From: Eumeta japonica
Lineage: Eukaryota; Arthropoda; Insecta; Lepidoptera; Psychidae
Reading direction: 5' to 3'
NCBI GenBank assembly: GCA_005406025.1
Contig: BGZK01000086.1
Coordinates: forward strand, 62,001-126,000
DNA length: 64,000 nucleotides
Shown here: in pieces, positions 11,959-24,600 of the stretch
Position numbering within the stretch: the first letter of the stretch is position 1
Layout: every line of letters begins with the position of its first letter
Position numbers and translations under genes: made by a program
The notes under the pieces: model-generated
Databases searched by the model: none
Told to the model about the DNA's origin: nothing
What the model saw: the letters and a program-made list of their open reading frames with translations, nothing else

Positions 11959-12884
11959 TCTATACTAATAATAAAATAGAAGAGTTTATGTTTGTTAGTT
12001 TGTTTAAACACGCTAATCTTGGCAATTATTATTCCGATTTGAAAAAATCTTTTTATGGTAGTCCTGGAATGCTGTATACACCCCTCGACTACGGAGGCCG
12101 GAGCGTCAATCAAACGCCAACTGAGAAACGAACGCCACCGAACAGAGCCGAACTGTAAAGGCCTATGTCTTATTGTGCTTATGCCTATTTACGTCGATAA
12201 TTCTAGTGATCCGAAAGTTGGCAGACGCGCGAGGGTAGACGCGGCCGTCGGTCGTGTTGAGTTTTCTAAAATGTCGCAGTCGACAGAGGAGAAGAGTAAC
12301 TCTTCTCTGGACAAAACTGTTTCCCGCAGATAAATTTATATTGCGTTGTCTGGATCGAGTCCCCGTGGAAACCGGTACATATTTTTATTACAAGGAGGAA
12401 AAATTAAAAATGCCATTTGCGCTGAAGTTCTGTACTTGTATATTTTTTAATAATTGTTCGTAAACAAGATACCTATTTGTAGGTTTTTCCTGGTTCAAAA
12501 TCTAAAACGTGGAAAAGGATATTAAAGTTGGTGTATGGGCAATAATAGTATATAGTAGCTAGTGTCTGTGATATGATTTGGGTAGATTTTGTTATCGCGA
12601 TAAAAAGTTTCGTTGCAATAAAATGCCACCTACTCCCTTCTCCAGGCTATCTTTTCTCGAACCTCATCACAATCGTGATGGTGAAGAGGTAACAGATAGA
12701 CAAAGCTACACGCATATTTTAGATATTAGTAAGTATGGCACCAATATTCTGTACTTAATAAAATTCCCTATTGAGAATATTGAGATCAGATATTATAATC
12801 ACGGAAGGCTATTCTTACTGCTGTAAAATATAAAATATCCACGGAAACCTAATTCATGCGGACGAAGTCGCAGGCGGTCGCTGG
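11959..12884 (+). mobile_element. Non-autonomous Helitron
   Basis: The 5' end reads TCTATACTAATAATAAAATAG, the common start of moth Helitrons. The 3' end reads GCGGACGAAGTCGC (a short hairpin) followed by AGGCGGTCGCTGG, ending in CTGG (CTRR). The flanking bases are A before and T after, the normal Helitron target. The 926 bases contain no Rep/helicase; the internal frames (12055-12333, 12254-12463, 12578-12826) are not recognisable proteins. Confidence 0.75.
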
Positions 12885-13830
12885 TTCATTAGAAAATTAT
12901 TCTTCACTTACTAGTTTTTGCATGCGACTTGTTGGAGTGCACTACGGAATAAAATTAAACTTTAGGTACTTCAATTAATCTGAATTAGATGATTTAGATG
13001 AAACATGATTTAGATTTTAAGTTGGATCTCAAACTACAAAACTGTGAGTATACCATTGAAGTCTGTTAAGTGGTTTTTGCTCAATGCCATAACAAACAGA
13101 CAGAAACTATTGTTTTGAATTCAGATCCATTTAATAATCGATTCCAATTACTTTTTTATATATGTACCTAATAGAAACACAGCTTCGCTATAATCTTATA
13201 ATAGCACACGGTACTGTAGCTCGCAACGTGCGTCAATTTATGAACCTTGAGTAGATATTAAAATGTACGGACCGATTTCCTCTAAAGCACTGACGCACCA
13301 TAGACAGCAGACGGCGAGTAATCACGATAGCCGATAATTAATTCGGTCTGCCGATAACCTTCCGGGCCGTAAATTATAGTTATCACTTAATAAAATAACA
13401 TAAAGCGATATTTGATTTACGACCGACGCCGATAAATAGTCCGGGCGCGACGCACGAATCTAGTTCGTAGACGTGCTACGTGCGCCGCGCTACGGCCAGA
13501 ACATCGACGCGTACGCAGCGGGCCGCGCTAGAAGGCGCACGCGACGTCAGTGACAGTTACGAGGAGAGGTTTCGTGTAAAAGGCGCTACAAATACGTTTT
13601 TACAAAATATAGTGTTCGTTATTTGGGATAACTATATTTGTTGGTTTTCTGATATTTTCAAAACTTGGCCCATAACTGATGTCTTTTCTCACGAAATACT
13701 GACATCATTCTAATAGTGCATACAGCGTCAAGCTAAAACAGACGACCCCACCTCAAAAGCGAAACGTACTGACATCTCCCGCATAAGACTCGTCAGGAGT
13801 ACGACTGACTTTGTACAGATTAAAATCAAA
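12885..13830. other. Intergenic DNA with a CpG-rich block
   Basis: The block at 13436-13570 is CpG-rich and follows several GATA-type motifs (13330-13440) and could be an unannotated promoter or first exon. No coding exon can be followed from it. Confidence 0.3.
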
Positions 13831-13945
13831 TAGAACACTCCCTTGTTGCTGAATACTCCCTTTTGTATCGGCAAAACAAAATGTTCCTTTTATGCGTTAT
13901 ATTTACGATTTCTTAATTTATTACGTGCAACAAGGGAGTGTTCTA
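13831..13945. mobile_element. 115-bp MITE with perfect 19-bp inverted ends
   Basis: TAGAACACTCCCTTGTTGC at 13831-13849 is the exact complement of GCAACAAGGGAGTGTTCTA at 13927-13945. The 77-base middle is AT-rich and non-coding. No clear target duplication is visible. Confidence 0.8.
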
Positions 13946-15043
13946 GTTGGTTTCAATTCACACGAATCTAATTTATGGATTAGACGGTATGACGATTTTA
14001 TTTCTCCTTCTCCAAAAGTGCTAAAATAGTGTTTGAAAAAAAAGTGGAGGCTTCTTTCGAAGCGATAGCGATGTTATGTAAAATCAAGTTATTTTGTAAA
14101 ACTTATTTCTATAGTGTGGAATAAAAAATTTCATTTATTTTGTGTTATAAACGTTCATATATAGATACACTAGAACGTTAATATATATAAACCCCTCTGG
14201 AGTATTTAACGTGTCTGAACAACTCTTACAATTCACGCCGGAGACTGCTGATTTAATAATTATCTAGCTGTTGTCAAAACTTTCAGCCAGTAGAATTTGT
14301 TATTTAAGTAACAATACACACTTTCCGAACATATTCATTGGTGATTCTGAATATTCGAAATAACCAACGAATTTCATAGTTTTTAAAATCAATATTACTT
14401 TTTCAGAAGCAATACTTGGACTTACAGGCTCTATTTGGATATCACAGAGAAATACGGCAGAAAAGGCGAGCACAGGTGGGAAAATAGTGATGTGTGAGTT
14501 AGCGTTATTATATTGTAGAGTCCAGAACACATTATGTGCAACCTTGGCCACCGGCAGCGCAATGCAGCCATTGGCACGTTACCTATTTATGTAGTGTCCG
14601 AGCAAACGAGCTTTGCTATTCGTATTGTGGATTTGCCATTAGAATATGATAAATTCCCACAGAAAATATTGCCGATGTTCATTTCCAACAATAAATAGAA
14701 AGATCGCAAAAATCGCTGAAATGCTTTACTTAAACAGTGCCATCTGTACTTTACATCATGTTTTACCATTCTTTCGTCAATAACATAGCGACAATGTAAT
14801 TACCACCACTTTTCACTAATGGCGCTAAATAAAACAATGTTTAATTTTCTCCAATCTCTTTTTACCATTTTTTTTTCCAAAAGATACGCCTATGTAGATA
14901 ACTTGAAAGCGAACCATTATCAAAGTAAAAATTTACATCGAAGTTATTAAAGTCATCTGCGTTGATTGCTCGTTTCATAGTATAGGATTCTCGGCAAATT
15001 TTCAATATTACGTTATATTATATTTTTAACTGCATATACCACA
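13946..15043. other. Intergenic DNA, no feature seen
   Basis: Two minus-strand frames (14300-14551 and 14587-14769) lack any family match. Nothing else is recognisable. Confidence 0.4.
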
Positions 15044-15260
15044 CTAGCTTTTGCCCGAGGCTACGTTCGCGTTGAGATAGAACAGAGGCCTTCACCTTTG
15101 TACTGACCGATTACTGTGTCTGATTCCATGTCCTGATTCCAGTTTCAATTTGAATTTGGATTCCGCGTTAAATTTCGATAGAATTATCAAAGAAGAACGT
15201 ATTATTTTACATCAAAAACTCACGTGTTATAGCTAAAATGTTATTACTATTTTTATAACA
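15044..15260 (-). mobile_element. Helitron 3' end, partial
   Basis: On the minus strand the sequence ends AACGCGAACGTAGCCTCGGG then CAAAAGCTAGT, the standard moth Helitron 3' terminus with CTAG followed by T. No 5' TCTATACTAATA end is visible, so the right limit is a guess. Confidence 0.5.
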
Positions 15261-15264
15261 TATT

Positions 15265-15565
15265 CGAGGGAGAAACAGGCAGGTGAGCCATTAGAGAGAT
15301 GGTCACCGGCGCCCATGGACACTCGCAATCCAGACGAATTACCAGTGCATTGGCAGCCTTTTAGACATGAATAGGATATCAGGTAGAGGGGAGATTGATG
15401 GAATGGAGGAGGAGTCAGCCACCGGAACTCTCAATCACTGGACGATATGGAACAATAGAAGCTGCTATTTCACGTCCGTATTCCGTAAGTGTGGTATTTC
15501 ATCATCTCTAGTCAGTGCATTTTTGTGCTGCAGCCAAGTTGGCCGCAGTATGACTCTCTCACAGT
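15265..15565 (+). repeat. Dispersed moth repeat, copy 1
   Basis: Contains GATGGTCACCGGCGCCCATGGACACTCGCAA, a segment I know from many moth repeats, then ACCGGAACTCTCAATCACTGG and GAAGCTGCTATTTCACGTCCGTATTC. The second half recurs, diverged, at 24290-24600 in the same orientation. The 66-codon frame 15367-15567 is not a gene. Confidence 0.65.
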
Positions 15566-17418
15566 AAGGACCGTTTCATAATTTTATTATGTTTAAATAT
15601 AATTATGTATAAAATTTTATATAAGTCTTAAAAAAGGTATAAAGTTATGGTATGTTCATGCTAGTAAAGCAGTGAAAAAGAACTAGTGCATATTAAAACC
15701 CGGTTAGATAATGTATTTCCGTATAAAAAATAAAACTATATAAATCGGATAATCAGTTTTCGACTTATATATGCACAAACGGCCATACAGAGAGACGTAT
15801 TTAATAAAATGTAAAAATTTCCTTTAGTATTCAACTAACAACGGGATTGAGAAAAATATAGCTGCCGACTGTGGTTAGAAATTCTCGTAAAGTCGGCCAT
15901 TGATTTGAGCCACGCGCGGCGAGCGCTGGCCATTAGTGACGTCCTATAAAAAAAGTCTATGGTAGTGACCGCGCTGTGGCTCCCACCAGAAGCTTATTGA
16001 TCGTCCCGTCTAACGCGGCTGTAAAATCACAAGCGTCCATAAAGCAAATATTGTCTATGCCCCTTCTACTATTCACAGCCAGCTTCCTGTCGCGGTATCC
16101 TAGGCGTTACAGTAATAAAACGCCTATAAATACAGTTTAAAAACGAAGTAACTCACTGACCCCGTTCCACGGCGGCTTTGTTTATAATTATTTTTATTAA
16201 AGCGACGTTAGCGCGCGTTCGCTCGAAAACTACAAGTATATATTTTGTATCTGCTGCTCCCCGTAATTAAGTACGTTTAAATCAACTATTTATATAAATA
16301 AATCTGGCAATTCTCATGTTGTTATAACAATTCGGGACGGCTTGCGTACGCGTGACGCAATTTACTAGGAAAATGAGGTAAACGGTGTGAAAGATTTTTT
16401 TTCGTAACGATAGGTACCTGCTTTAGTTTTGCGCTAATAATAAAGTTACCAATGAAAAGAACCGTTGTGCGGTTATTCCCGACTGGGGCATGACACGTTG
16501 CATTTTAAAAATACATATTGTGAGATTTCTTAAGCTATAGTATAGATAAAAAAAAGCAAATTAAAAATTATTTATTGTAGTTACGGACTGCCGGTACATT
16601 CAACTATAAAGATACCCGTACACTATGCAGTGCGCTTTGGCTTCACGAATTAATCGTGTGTCGGGTGTCTTAAGTCACAATGTTTGTTGTAATAGGCCCT
16701 GGCAGGGGGAAATACACTCGGTATAGTATTTGTGTCTTTATGTAGACCAATTTCTGTTCGGCTTTTTGATTATATTCTCTACGCAATAATACCCTTCTTA
16801 ATTTACGTCATTTTGTTATCATCGTTTTATTAACACGTTTCCGATGTCTAATGTCGTTAAAATGACAATATTTGTATTTACAATATTATTTATTTGTTTG
16901 TAATCGTCTTGTCAAATACCGCTTCAACGGTTTCCGGGTTGAAGTTGTTTTCGACGATACGATTTTAACAGAACGACAAATTGTGGACGAAGTTTTAGGG
17001 GGCGAAATATCGATTTATCTACGTCTTATCTCTTCGAAAAATGGTTTTTAAGGAGAAAGAATTACCTCGTAACAGAGTTGAAAAGTTATTGCAGATCGCC
17101 TGTAAAACTGTGGTCAATTTTTTTGTAAGTTTTGTTGCCATGGATTTGAATAGTGCCACAATATAATTTACGTTTACATGTGTTTAATGAAATAATGCTT
17201 GTCTATATGAAAATAATGGAAATAATGCTTCCTAGCTAATGTAAGGAACTCTAATTGTATATAAATAATTCAGACTTTTTATTATTCGCAATAGCGTATA
17301 TTTTATTTTAATTTCCTAATTAGAATAATGAATTAATGCTAATAATGGCTTAAATATCAAAGTTATAAAGTAGAAAATTAAATAAGATTAAATTGAAAAT
17401 TGTACTATATCAACTATA
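15566..17418. other. Intergenic DNA, no gene seen
   Basis: A CpG-rich block at 15890-16030 includes a TATA-like CTATAAAAAAAG (15946) but no coding exon follows that I can identify. Confidence 0.35.
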
Positions 17419-17504
17419 CACCATAAAGTAATAATAATTGAACGATTTAGCTAAAAGATACAAGTTTTTCAGAAAAATCGTTTAATTATTATCGCTTTAT
17501 GGTG
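17419..17504. repeat. 86-bp inverted-repeat element
   Basis: CACCATAAAGTAATAATAAT... (17419-17448) pairs with ...ATTATTATCGCTTTATGGTG (17475-17504): 30 bases with three mismatches around a 26-base loop. It looks like a tiny MITE or foldback element. Confidence 0.75.
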
Positions 17505-18428
17505 CATGATTAAATTATTACATATTAAATAAATAAGATGAAATCCATATGACAAATGTGGCGTCCTTAATTTGAGTTCAGTACTCACTTGAATCGCTAA
17601 AGTTCAAGGACAATCAACATTTTTTTTTACTTGATGAAAGTAAATATTGGACGTCGTTCTTCGGTAGATGTTTGTAGCCGCAACGGGACTAATGTCCCGT
17701 GTTTTTAAACAACGCGCACGTCGAAATTTCAGTCAAGAAGAGACGAATGTCTCTTCATCAGGGTCTGGCTGGCCTTTGCTTTGAGTGATTAATTAATCAG
17801 TCTGGTGACAGCGTCGAACAAACGAGGGACGTCGCCGGCAGCAGATAATGAAACAGGTTTCTTGAGGTCATCATCCCAAGGAACTTTCTTCATCGCCACC
17901 AACCGCATCAGGACCCATCGGCCTTGATGCGGTCTGGACTCGAGGCTGACCCACTACAGATAAAGTGATGAAGGCGTTTAAAACAATCGTGATATTAAAT
18001 GATAATGGTGAATATGAATAGTTGGAGATTGATGAAAAAGACAAATGACGAGGAATATGGTGTTTGCTTCTAAGAGGCGAAAATACTGCATCACACTACT
18101 CTGCTACTGACCCGCTAGGAACCAGAAAACGAACTGCCCCGCAAAGATCTCTCTCTTGTAGCCTTTCGAAGGATTGAGCGTTTTCAAGTTGGTCTAGAAA
18201 ATATCGAGAATATTGCTGGATGTTCCGTTTTTGTTCGCTATATTTTTAACATTCCACATTGTCTTTCCTTTTATATGGTTTTATGACTAATTGAAATATA
18301 ATTCAGATATAAATGAGCGAATACAATGTAACCAAAATAATAAAGTTGATTGAAACTTACTTGGCGGTGTTTGACTTTTTCGATTTATTACATCTATAGT
18401 TTTTTAAAGGTATAATACTAATATTGGT
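17505..18428. other. Intergenic DNA, no gene seen
   Basis: The part at 17640-18200 is less AT-rich and has the look of an old retroelement (CCGCATCAGGACCCATCGG, GATGCGGTCTGGACTCGAGG), but I cannot assign it. Confidence 0.3.
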
Positions 18429-18492
18429 AAGAAGTAGGTGTAATTTAAAACAGGCGCTCACTAGCATCTGTATTAGGTTACACCTACTTCTT
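18429..18492. repeat. 64-bp element with perfect 15-bp inverted ends
   Basis: AAGAAGTAGGTGTAA (18429-18443) and TTACACCTACTTCTT (18478-18492) are exact complements, 34 bases apart. Confidence 0.75.
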
Positions 18493-20435
18493 CAAAAAGG
18501 AGTTTAAGGATAAGTAAAAAAGATAATTTGAAGAATATATTTAGTTAGGTGGCAAAGTAACGTTTTGAAATAGCTAGATTGTTCATTTTACTCAGCCACC
18601 CGGCCGTCTTCTCGACACAGAAAACTATCTACGGTAAGACTAAGAACTCGGTGAGTCACACCTACCTAAGAGTGATGTCGATGCTGACAGGCGACAGTAA
18701 CAGAATCGGATTCCGGATTGAGTACTATAAAAGCATGAATAAGTATTCGTTCCACCTCTAAACAGCTCTGAAGTGGGTGAGTGACGCTTTTTGAAGTAAA
18801 TCTAGGCGCGACTCGAAAATAAAGGAAGTTTTTCAGTAAAATCTATGATTTGTCTACGCATTTTCCGCATTTGTAATTCGTATTTCGTATTTGTCAAATA
18901 TTCAAATTGAAGTGATCAATATTCAGTTGAAGTTGGTAGAATTTAGTGGTTTAGTGGAACATTACTTGATGGTAGACCGCTACCATTTGTTGAGTTAATC
19001 TGACAGTCTACGAAAGGTTACTTAGATTTTATTGGGAAATCATAACCCTTACATCACGTTGTCGGGTGAGAGACGTATATAATTCGGTCACAACTAATTT
19101 AAAGTTGAATTAATTCTAATATATTATATGTGTATTTTTCATGACGAGGAAAATAAAATGAAATGGCGTTTAATAGTTGTCTCAACTGAAATAAAAGTCC
19201 TGAGATTGATCCGAATCACCCACATTAATTTCGTATATCGCAATAGTGTTGCCATACTTCCATCGCTCGCCTCGATAAAATGGACGACAGTGGCCGGAGC
19301 CGATGACAGGTGACAGCTTCCGGTTCAGTTTTGGCGGGAAAACATCTCGAGTGCAGCCATTACAGTTTTCGTCGCTTTGATGCAATCCGTGTCAAAGCGG
19401 CGAGATGTAAAATGCTCACTTCGAAAATACAGTGTTTTCTAAACAATAAAAAAAATAGTTAAAAGTAGCTTGGCGATATAAAACGAATGTATTCCTTAAT
19501 CTTTCATTCACATCGATGTCTACGGATGTAACAATGGTTCGACTTTCAATGTTGTTTAAAGTCAAATAAATAATTAATTTTGCTAAACTTTAGTTCAGAC
19601 GAAAAAGGGTGGCAATGGGTTGGCGAATTTCTACAATTTGTTATCGGTAACAAATGTTATATTTGTGCGTCTTTGGTTAAAACTTGACAGAAATACATGA
19701 AAAAATTTCAAACGAAAAGATGTAAAGATTACTTAAAGTTATTGCCAGTCACTGAAATGAGAATAGGATTAAACTTTTGTTAAAAGTAACAAAAAGTACG
19801 AAAAGTCGTACTGTTCAAAATGTTCGTATTGGCAATTTTGTGTTCAATTGTTTTGAAATAGTAATATTTCAAGAATTCTTATAAGCGCCTTAGGTATTTT
19901 AAAAAAACTAAGTTTAGAAACAGTCTCGTTTTGATATTTCATGAGACTATTCTAAATAAAGTCAGCTTAAAAACAATTTTAAGTTTTGCATTCTGGCCGA
20001 AGTCTTACAATGTGTCTGATGTGATTTTTATTGTAAAGGATCTGAATTATCTTAATTTGTTTGAATTCATTCAATTATTTCATGACAAAAACCTATCGCT
20101 TTATGTCATAAAGTATGTTATATAATCAACTTCTTTTTTGAATGCATTCCATTAGAAAGCAAAAGAATTTAAATAATCAAGGTACATCATAAAAATAGAT
20201 CTTATTTAAAATGAAAGCAAACAATCTTATTGTATCTGGAATCAAATTGTTTTCAATTTATTACATTTTTCAATGTCAGTAAATACTTACCCTTTGTATA
20301 ATATTATTAGTTTGGGGAAAGAGTTTTCCGTATTTTATAAGTAAAATTTGTAGTAAAATCTCTTTGGTTGTGCTGTTTGTATCTGACTAGTTTTTACACA
20401 ATTAAATGACATTTAAAAAAGAAAACTAAAAAGTA
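18493..20435. other. Intergenic DNA, no gene seen
   Basis: AT-rich; the short frames at 18579-18761, 19128-19385 and 19931-20125 match nothing known to me. Confidence 0.4.
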
Positions 20436-21490
20436 TAAATGGTGTCTCGCCATTTTTCTATTGTTTTCCTGTCCACCCAAATTTTATTACGAAAAAGGGA
20501 CAAATGCGACACAAGTCGCGAAAAAAATTTGTCACGTTTATGGACCTAATGAAGTGTCGGTAAGAGTAGCATAAATCTTCTTCAAACATTTTCAAACCTG
20601 TAATTTTGATGTCCAAGATGAATCCCACGCTGGTTGATCTGTTACGGATAAATTCGATGTCATTTTGGAAAAAGGGGAGTAAGATCGACATATTAATTCT
20701 AACGACTTAGCCGAAGAGCTGGGGGTTGACCACGAAAAAATTTAGACCCCTTTGAAAAAAGCCGGATATATAAAAATGCTCGATACTTGGGCCCACACGA
20801 GCTTACTGAAAGAAATGTAATGAATAGTATACTCGTTTACGATTCTCTATAGATGAATAGAATGACACCGAACCAGTTTTTTGATAAGATTGGTTACTGG
20901 TAATGAAAAAAGGAAGATTTAAGACAAAGACATGCAAAAAAGGTCATGATAAAAGGCAATCAAGCTCCGTAGACTATAGTGAAACCCAGATTAACACGCG
21001 ATAAGTTAATTCTATGTGTATGGTGAGATTGAAGGGCATTATTCATTATGAGTTTTTATCTTCGGGCCAAATCATCAACTCAGATCTCTACTGCCAACAG
21101 CTGATGAGACTCTAACAAGAAGTAGAGAAAAAACGGCGAATTGATCAACAGAATGGGTGTGGTATTTCACCATATAACACCAGTTCATTTAGTCACTTAG
21201 CAAATATTTAAGAGTTTGGCTGGAGAGTTTGGTTGGGTATTGTCAATGCATCCACCATATAACCCTGACCTTGCACCCTTACATTTGCACCTGTTTCGGT
21301 CGCTTCAAAATTCTTTAGGTAGTGTTAGGTTAACATTAGAAGACGACTGTCAAAACTACTTTTCGTAGTTTTTTTTTATCAAAAGTCCCAAAATTTCTAA
21401 AGCAATGGGATTTATCGCAACCTACAAAATGACTACAAGTTGTTGAACAAAATGGCATATATATATATTGTAATTAAATGTCAATAAAAT
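20436..21490 (+). pseudogene. Dead mariner transposase
   Basis: Broken plus-strand pieces follow a Tc1/mariner transposase from end to end: YEKGTNATQVAKKICHVYG and RVAQIFFKHFQ (helix-turn-helix part), NDLAEELGVDHEKI, LDTWAHTSLL, VTGNEK (the TGDEKW box, with Asn in place of the first catalytic Asp), GIIHYEFLSSGQ, DLYCQQL, MHPPYNPDLAP and LFRSLQNSLG near the last catalytic residue, then WDLSQPTKW and EQNGIYI at the C-terminus. There are many stops and frameshifts. I could not fix the terminal inverted repeats. The minus frame 20458-20691 is a shadow. Confidence 0.85.
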
Positions 21491-24289
21491 ATAATGAAAA
21501 ATTATCTTGAATTTGTGTATAGAATACAAAAAAACCTTTTCCAACGAAATATAAGTGTTGCACAATGCTTTTACGATACACCAGCGAGTTTTAGTTATCA
21601 AGTTGCACTGCGATAAGACCCTCGTTTCTCTTAATAATTTATATAAATAATGTCAGTTACGAGGCAGCTGTTTTCTAGAATGACATTCCTTTAAAAGAGT
21701 CTGAAGCTCGCAGTGCTACTGTCTCCATTTTATTATTAAGAAGCGTGTCCAAATTGTTACCTTTCAATATTTAAATTATTCCTTGACACAATTCGAATGA
21801 ATACAACGTTAATTTTTAAACTATTAGCCCGTATTCTTTATTAGTAATCGTTATGGGTATTTACGCTTTAAAAAAAAAAAAAAGAATTCCACCACAAATT
21901 ATTTAAAAATTCTTGTAAAGTATTTGTCATCTCTAATTATAATGCACGGCGCGCTTATCTATTTTAAGCAGCATTTTATCAACAATTTTTACGATAAACT
22001 TAATCATAAAACAACATTCAGGCTGTACAAACACGCAAAAAACGCGACAATCACTAATTATAATCCATTAAATCATTATTATATATATTCTCCACGATGT
22101 AATGAACATTCTTTGCGAGTTGTAAAAAGGAAAAGTGTTCGTTCATCATGTATTCAATCACTAGGTGTACGTTTGTTTCAAAAACGTCAAAGTGAAGACA
22201 ATCGCAATTATTATCGTCATGACGTTCACTAAAGACGTGCAAGGCGCCGGTGATCAAGTGCCTTTTGACCAGAAAGCATGGAATCCAATCCCGGTCACGA
22301 GCGAATTGACTATTGAGTTTTGAACTTCTGGGCCGACGTGGAAGGCCCGAGGTCTCTAAGTCCTTTATCTCCAAAGAAACGTATGTGGGGTATGGATTAA
22401 CAGTGGAGCGATAAAAATCCAATACAATGAGGACTATTGAAGTTATAAAAACGGTTGTAAAGCGTTCTTTAAGACAACCACGAGTGATACTGAAAATAAC
22501 TGGATGTTTCAGTTGTCGTCTTATTTAAGACGATTTTGGGGAATCGCCAAAAACGTGTGCCTGATTATATTAACTATAGCGTCTACTGGCGTTCAGGGGA
22601 TACCACGAAAGAACTTCTCCTCCTGAGGTAGTCAGTCAGAATTAATTACATTAGATACTGCATCTGATACGTATGTAATGACATATAATTAGTAGCAAAC
22701 GATACACCATGTGCTCGTATGTTATATGGAGTTTTCGCTGAGGCTGTACTGGTTCCCGTTGAAACACCGCCGAGACCCCAGTTCTCCGTTGCTCGAACAG
22801 AGCTCAGCAGTCCGACTGCAGTCGCGTGCCAGTCCTCAAAAGTGGACAGAATTCAGAAAATCAAAGAAATATTGTAGAAAATCCAATTCTAAGCGTCACT
22901 TCTGAATATCACTCTCTATATTTAATGACAATTCTCTATTTGAGCCTTTAGGTTATTACTTCTGTTCATTAGATAATTATTAAAATTTTCGATTGTATTT
23001 TGACTTTTTTTTGTTATTTTGATTAACTGTGGTCATTAATTAGTTAATAAAATAGATAAATAAGGTTTATAAGATTATGAATCACCGACAAAATGTTTAT
23101 TAAACACTGTTAGCGAATAAAACTTTACGAAGTATTTCATTTAGTTAGTAGTCAAAATACAACATTGCATTCTAAATAAATGCGTAATAAAATTTTTATA
23201 AACACATCGGTTGGAAATTGGGCTACTTTTGAGTCCGTAAACAAGATTCATACAAATAAACGTGTGCATGTGCATCATCCGTATTATTAAAACGAGTGCG
23301 GCCATGTGTTAAGCAAAGTGTTATGCAAGGCCTCATGAATCCTTCAGTCAGATTTAAAAGAAGTTAGCACAAATTAATACTCCATACAAATCTGCATATA
23401 AACCGATCGTATGTTGTCTGCGGACGGTAGCGGCAGACGTACGCGTGTTGTATGCGCATTGGCGTTCTCTTCCAAGCGGTGCGAATGTAAAGAAAATTAG
23501 GCGGGCTAGGGCAATACCCAACTCTAACCCTGGAACGACAGGCTTTCATAATTTATAAGACATCGACTTCTAATAACCGTGAACCCAGTATGTGTTGATT
23601 TCTAATGATATTCATTAGAGCGTAACGGGGTTTATATTGAGAGGATCCGCTTTAATCCGCCATGAGTCGAGTAGAAAATGGCAGGTGGCGCCCGAGCGGT
23701 TAACGCTTTGGAATTCAAAGCGGAAAGTTTGCTCTTTGATTATAGGAGTCGAGCGAGGAATTTTAATGGTGGGTTATGAAAATATCATCTAGTCCGTTTC
23801 TCTGTCAATATCGATTGTGATCAGCCGCCCGAATGCGTCGGACCAGTGCGACAGATTTAAGATTTTCTTAAAAATACGATTATGAGAAGAGGTGCCTTCG
23901 CAGTGGGATAATAATAAATCTGACGTCAAAAAGAAATACCGAATGTCTGTTGATGCGTACTGTTTCTTTTTCGCCATTGCTATGGCGACAAACGTGCTCA
24001 TGTGTTGCCGAAATTAACTGGACGGCCTCCTAGACTTCTACTAAGTACGACCCAGTGCTACCTGCGATTAACGACGGCCCGCGATCTGTATCAGCTCACC
24101 AACCCGTATAGCTAGTTGCAGGCCACGGGACGCTAACACGCGCTAGTTTGTACGTCCATGCCTATTATTTGTTTATGGCATAATAATTGTACGCTTCTGG
24201 CATTCTTCAATAAGCGGTTAGCAAACCAGAGTTTGTACATTCTCAAATTTTTTTTTCTTAGCATTTCAGAAGGACAAATGAGCACGCGA
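21491..24289. other. Intergenic DNA, no gene seen
   Basis: A 122-codon minus frame (22422-22054) and a 102-codon plus frame (21924-22232) overlap; neither has a recognisable domain. CpG-rich spots occur at 22735-22850 and 23395-23480. A tRNA-like stretch near 23684 was rejected. Confidence 0.35.
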
Positions 24290-24600
24290 GCCAACGGAGA
24301 GTAGGTGGCCATTGCCGTCCATGGAGTCACGAGCACGTTACTAGCTCTTAGATAGGAATAAGATTTTTGATAGAGGGAGAAGTGTGTTGATGGGAAAGTG
24401 AGTATGGCGACGGACGGGGAGCGGGGCTATGAAGGACAGAGTGCACCACCGGAACTTTCACTAACTGGACGAAAGGAAACAGTGAAAGCTGTTACTTCAC
24501 ATCTGTATTCTGTGAGAGAGTGGTTTTAACGGTCGATCTGGCCCATTTTCGTACTGCAGCCGAGCTCACCTTAACGTGGCTGAGCCACATCGATTTCGAA
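24290..24600 (+). repeat. Dispersed moth repeat, copy 2
   Basis: CACCGGAACTTTCACTAACTGG, GTGAAAGCTGTTACTTCACATCTG and CTGCAGCCGAG parallel the copy at 15265-15565 in order and direction, at roughly three-quarters identity by eye. Confidence 0.55.

Noticed and set aside
22054..22422. 122-codon minus-strand frame
   Set aside because: It overlaps a 102-codon frame on the other strand; neither shows a domain, and the sequence is AT-rich non-coding in character.
23684..23765. tRNA-like stretch (GCCCGAGCGGTTAACGC with a possible 5-bp anticodon stem)
   Set aside because: There is no proper T-arm GGTTCGAATCC and no matching acceptor ends. At best it is a tRNA-derived repeat fragment.
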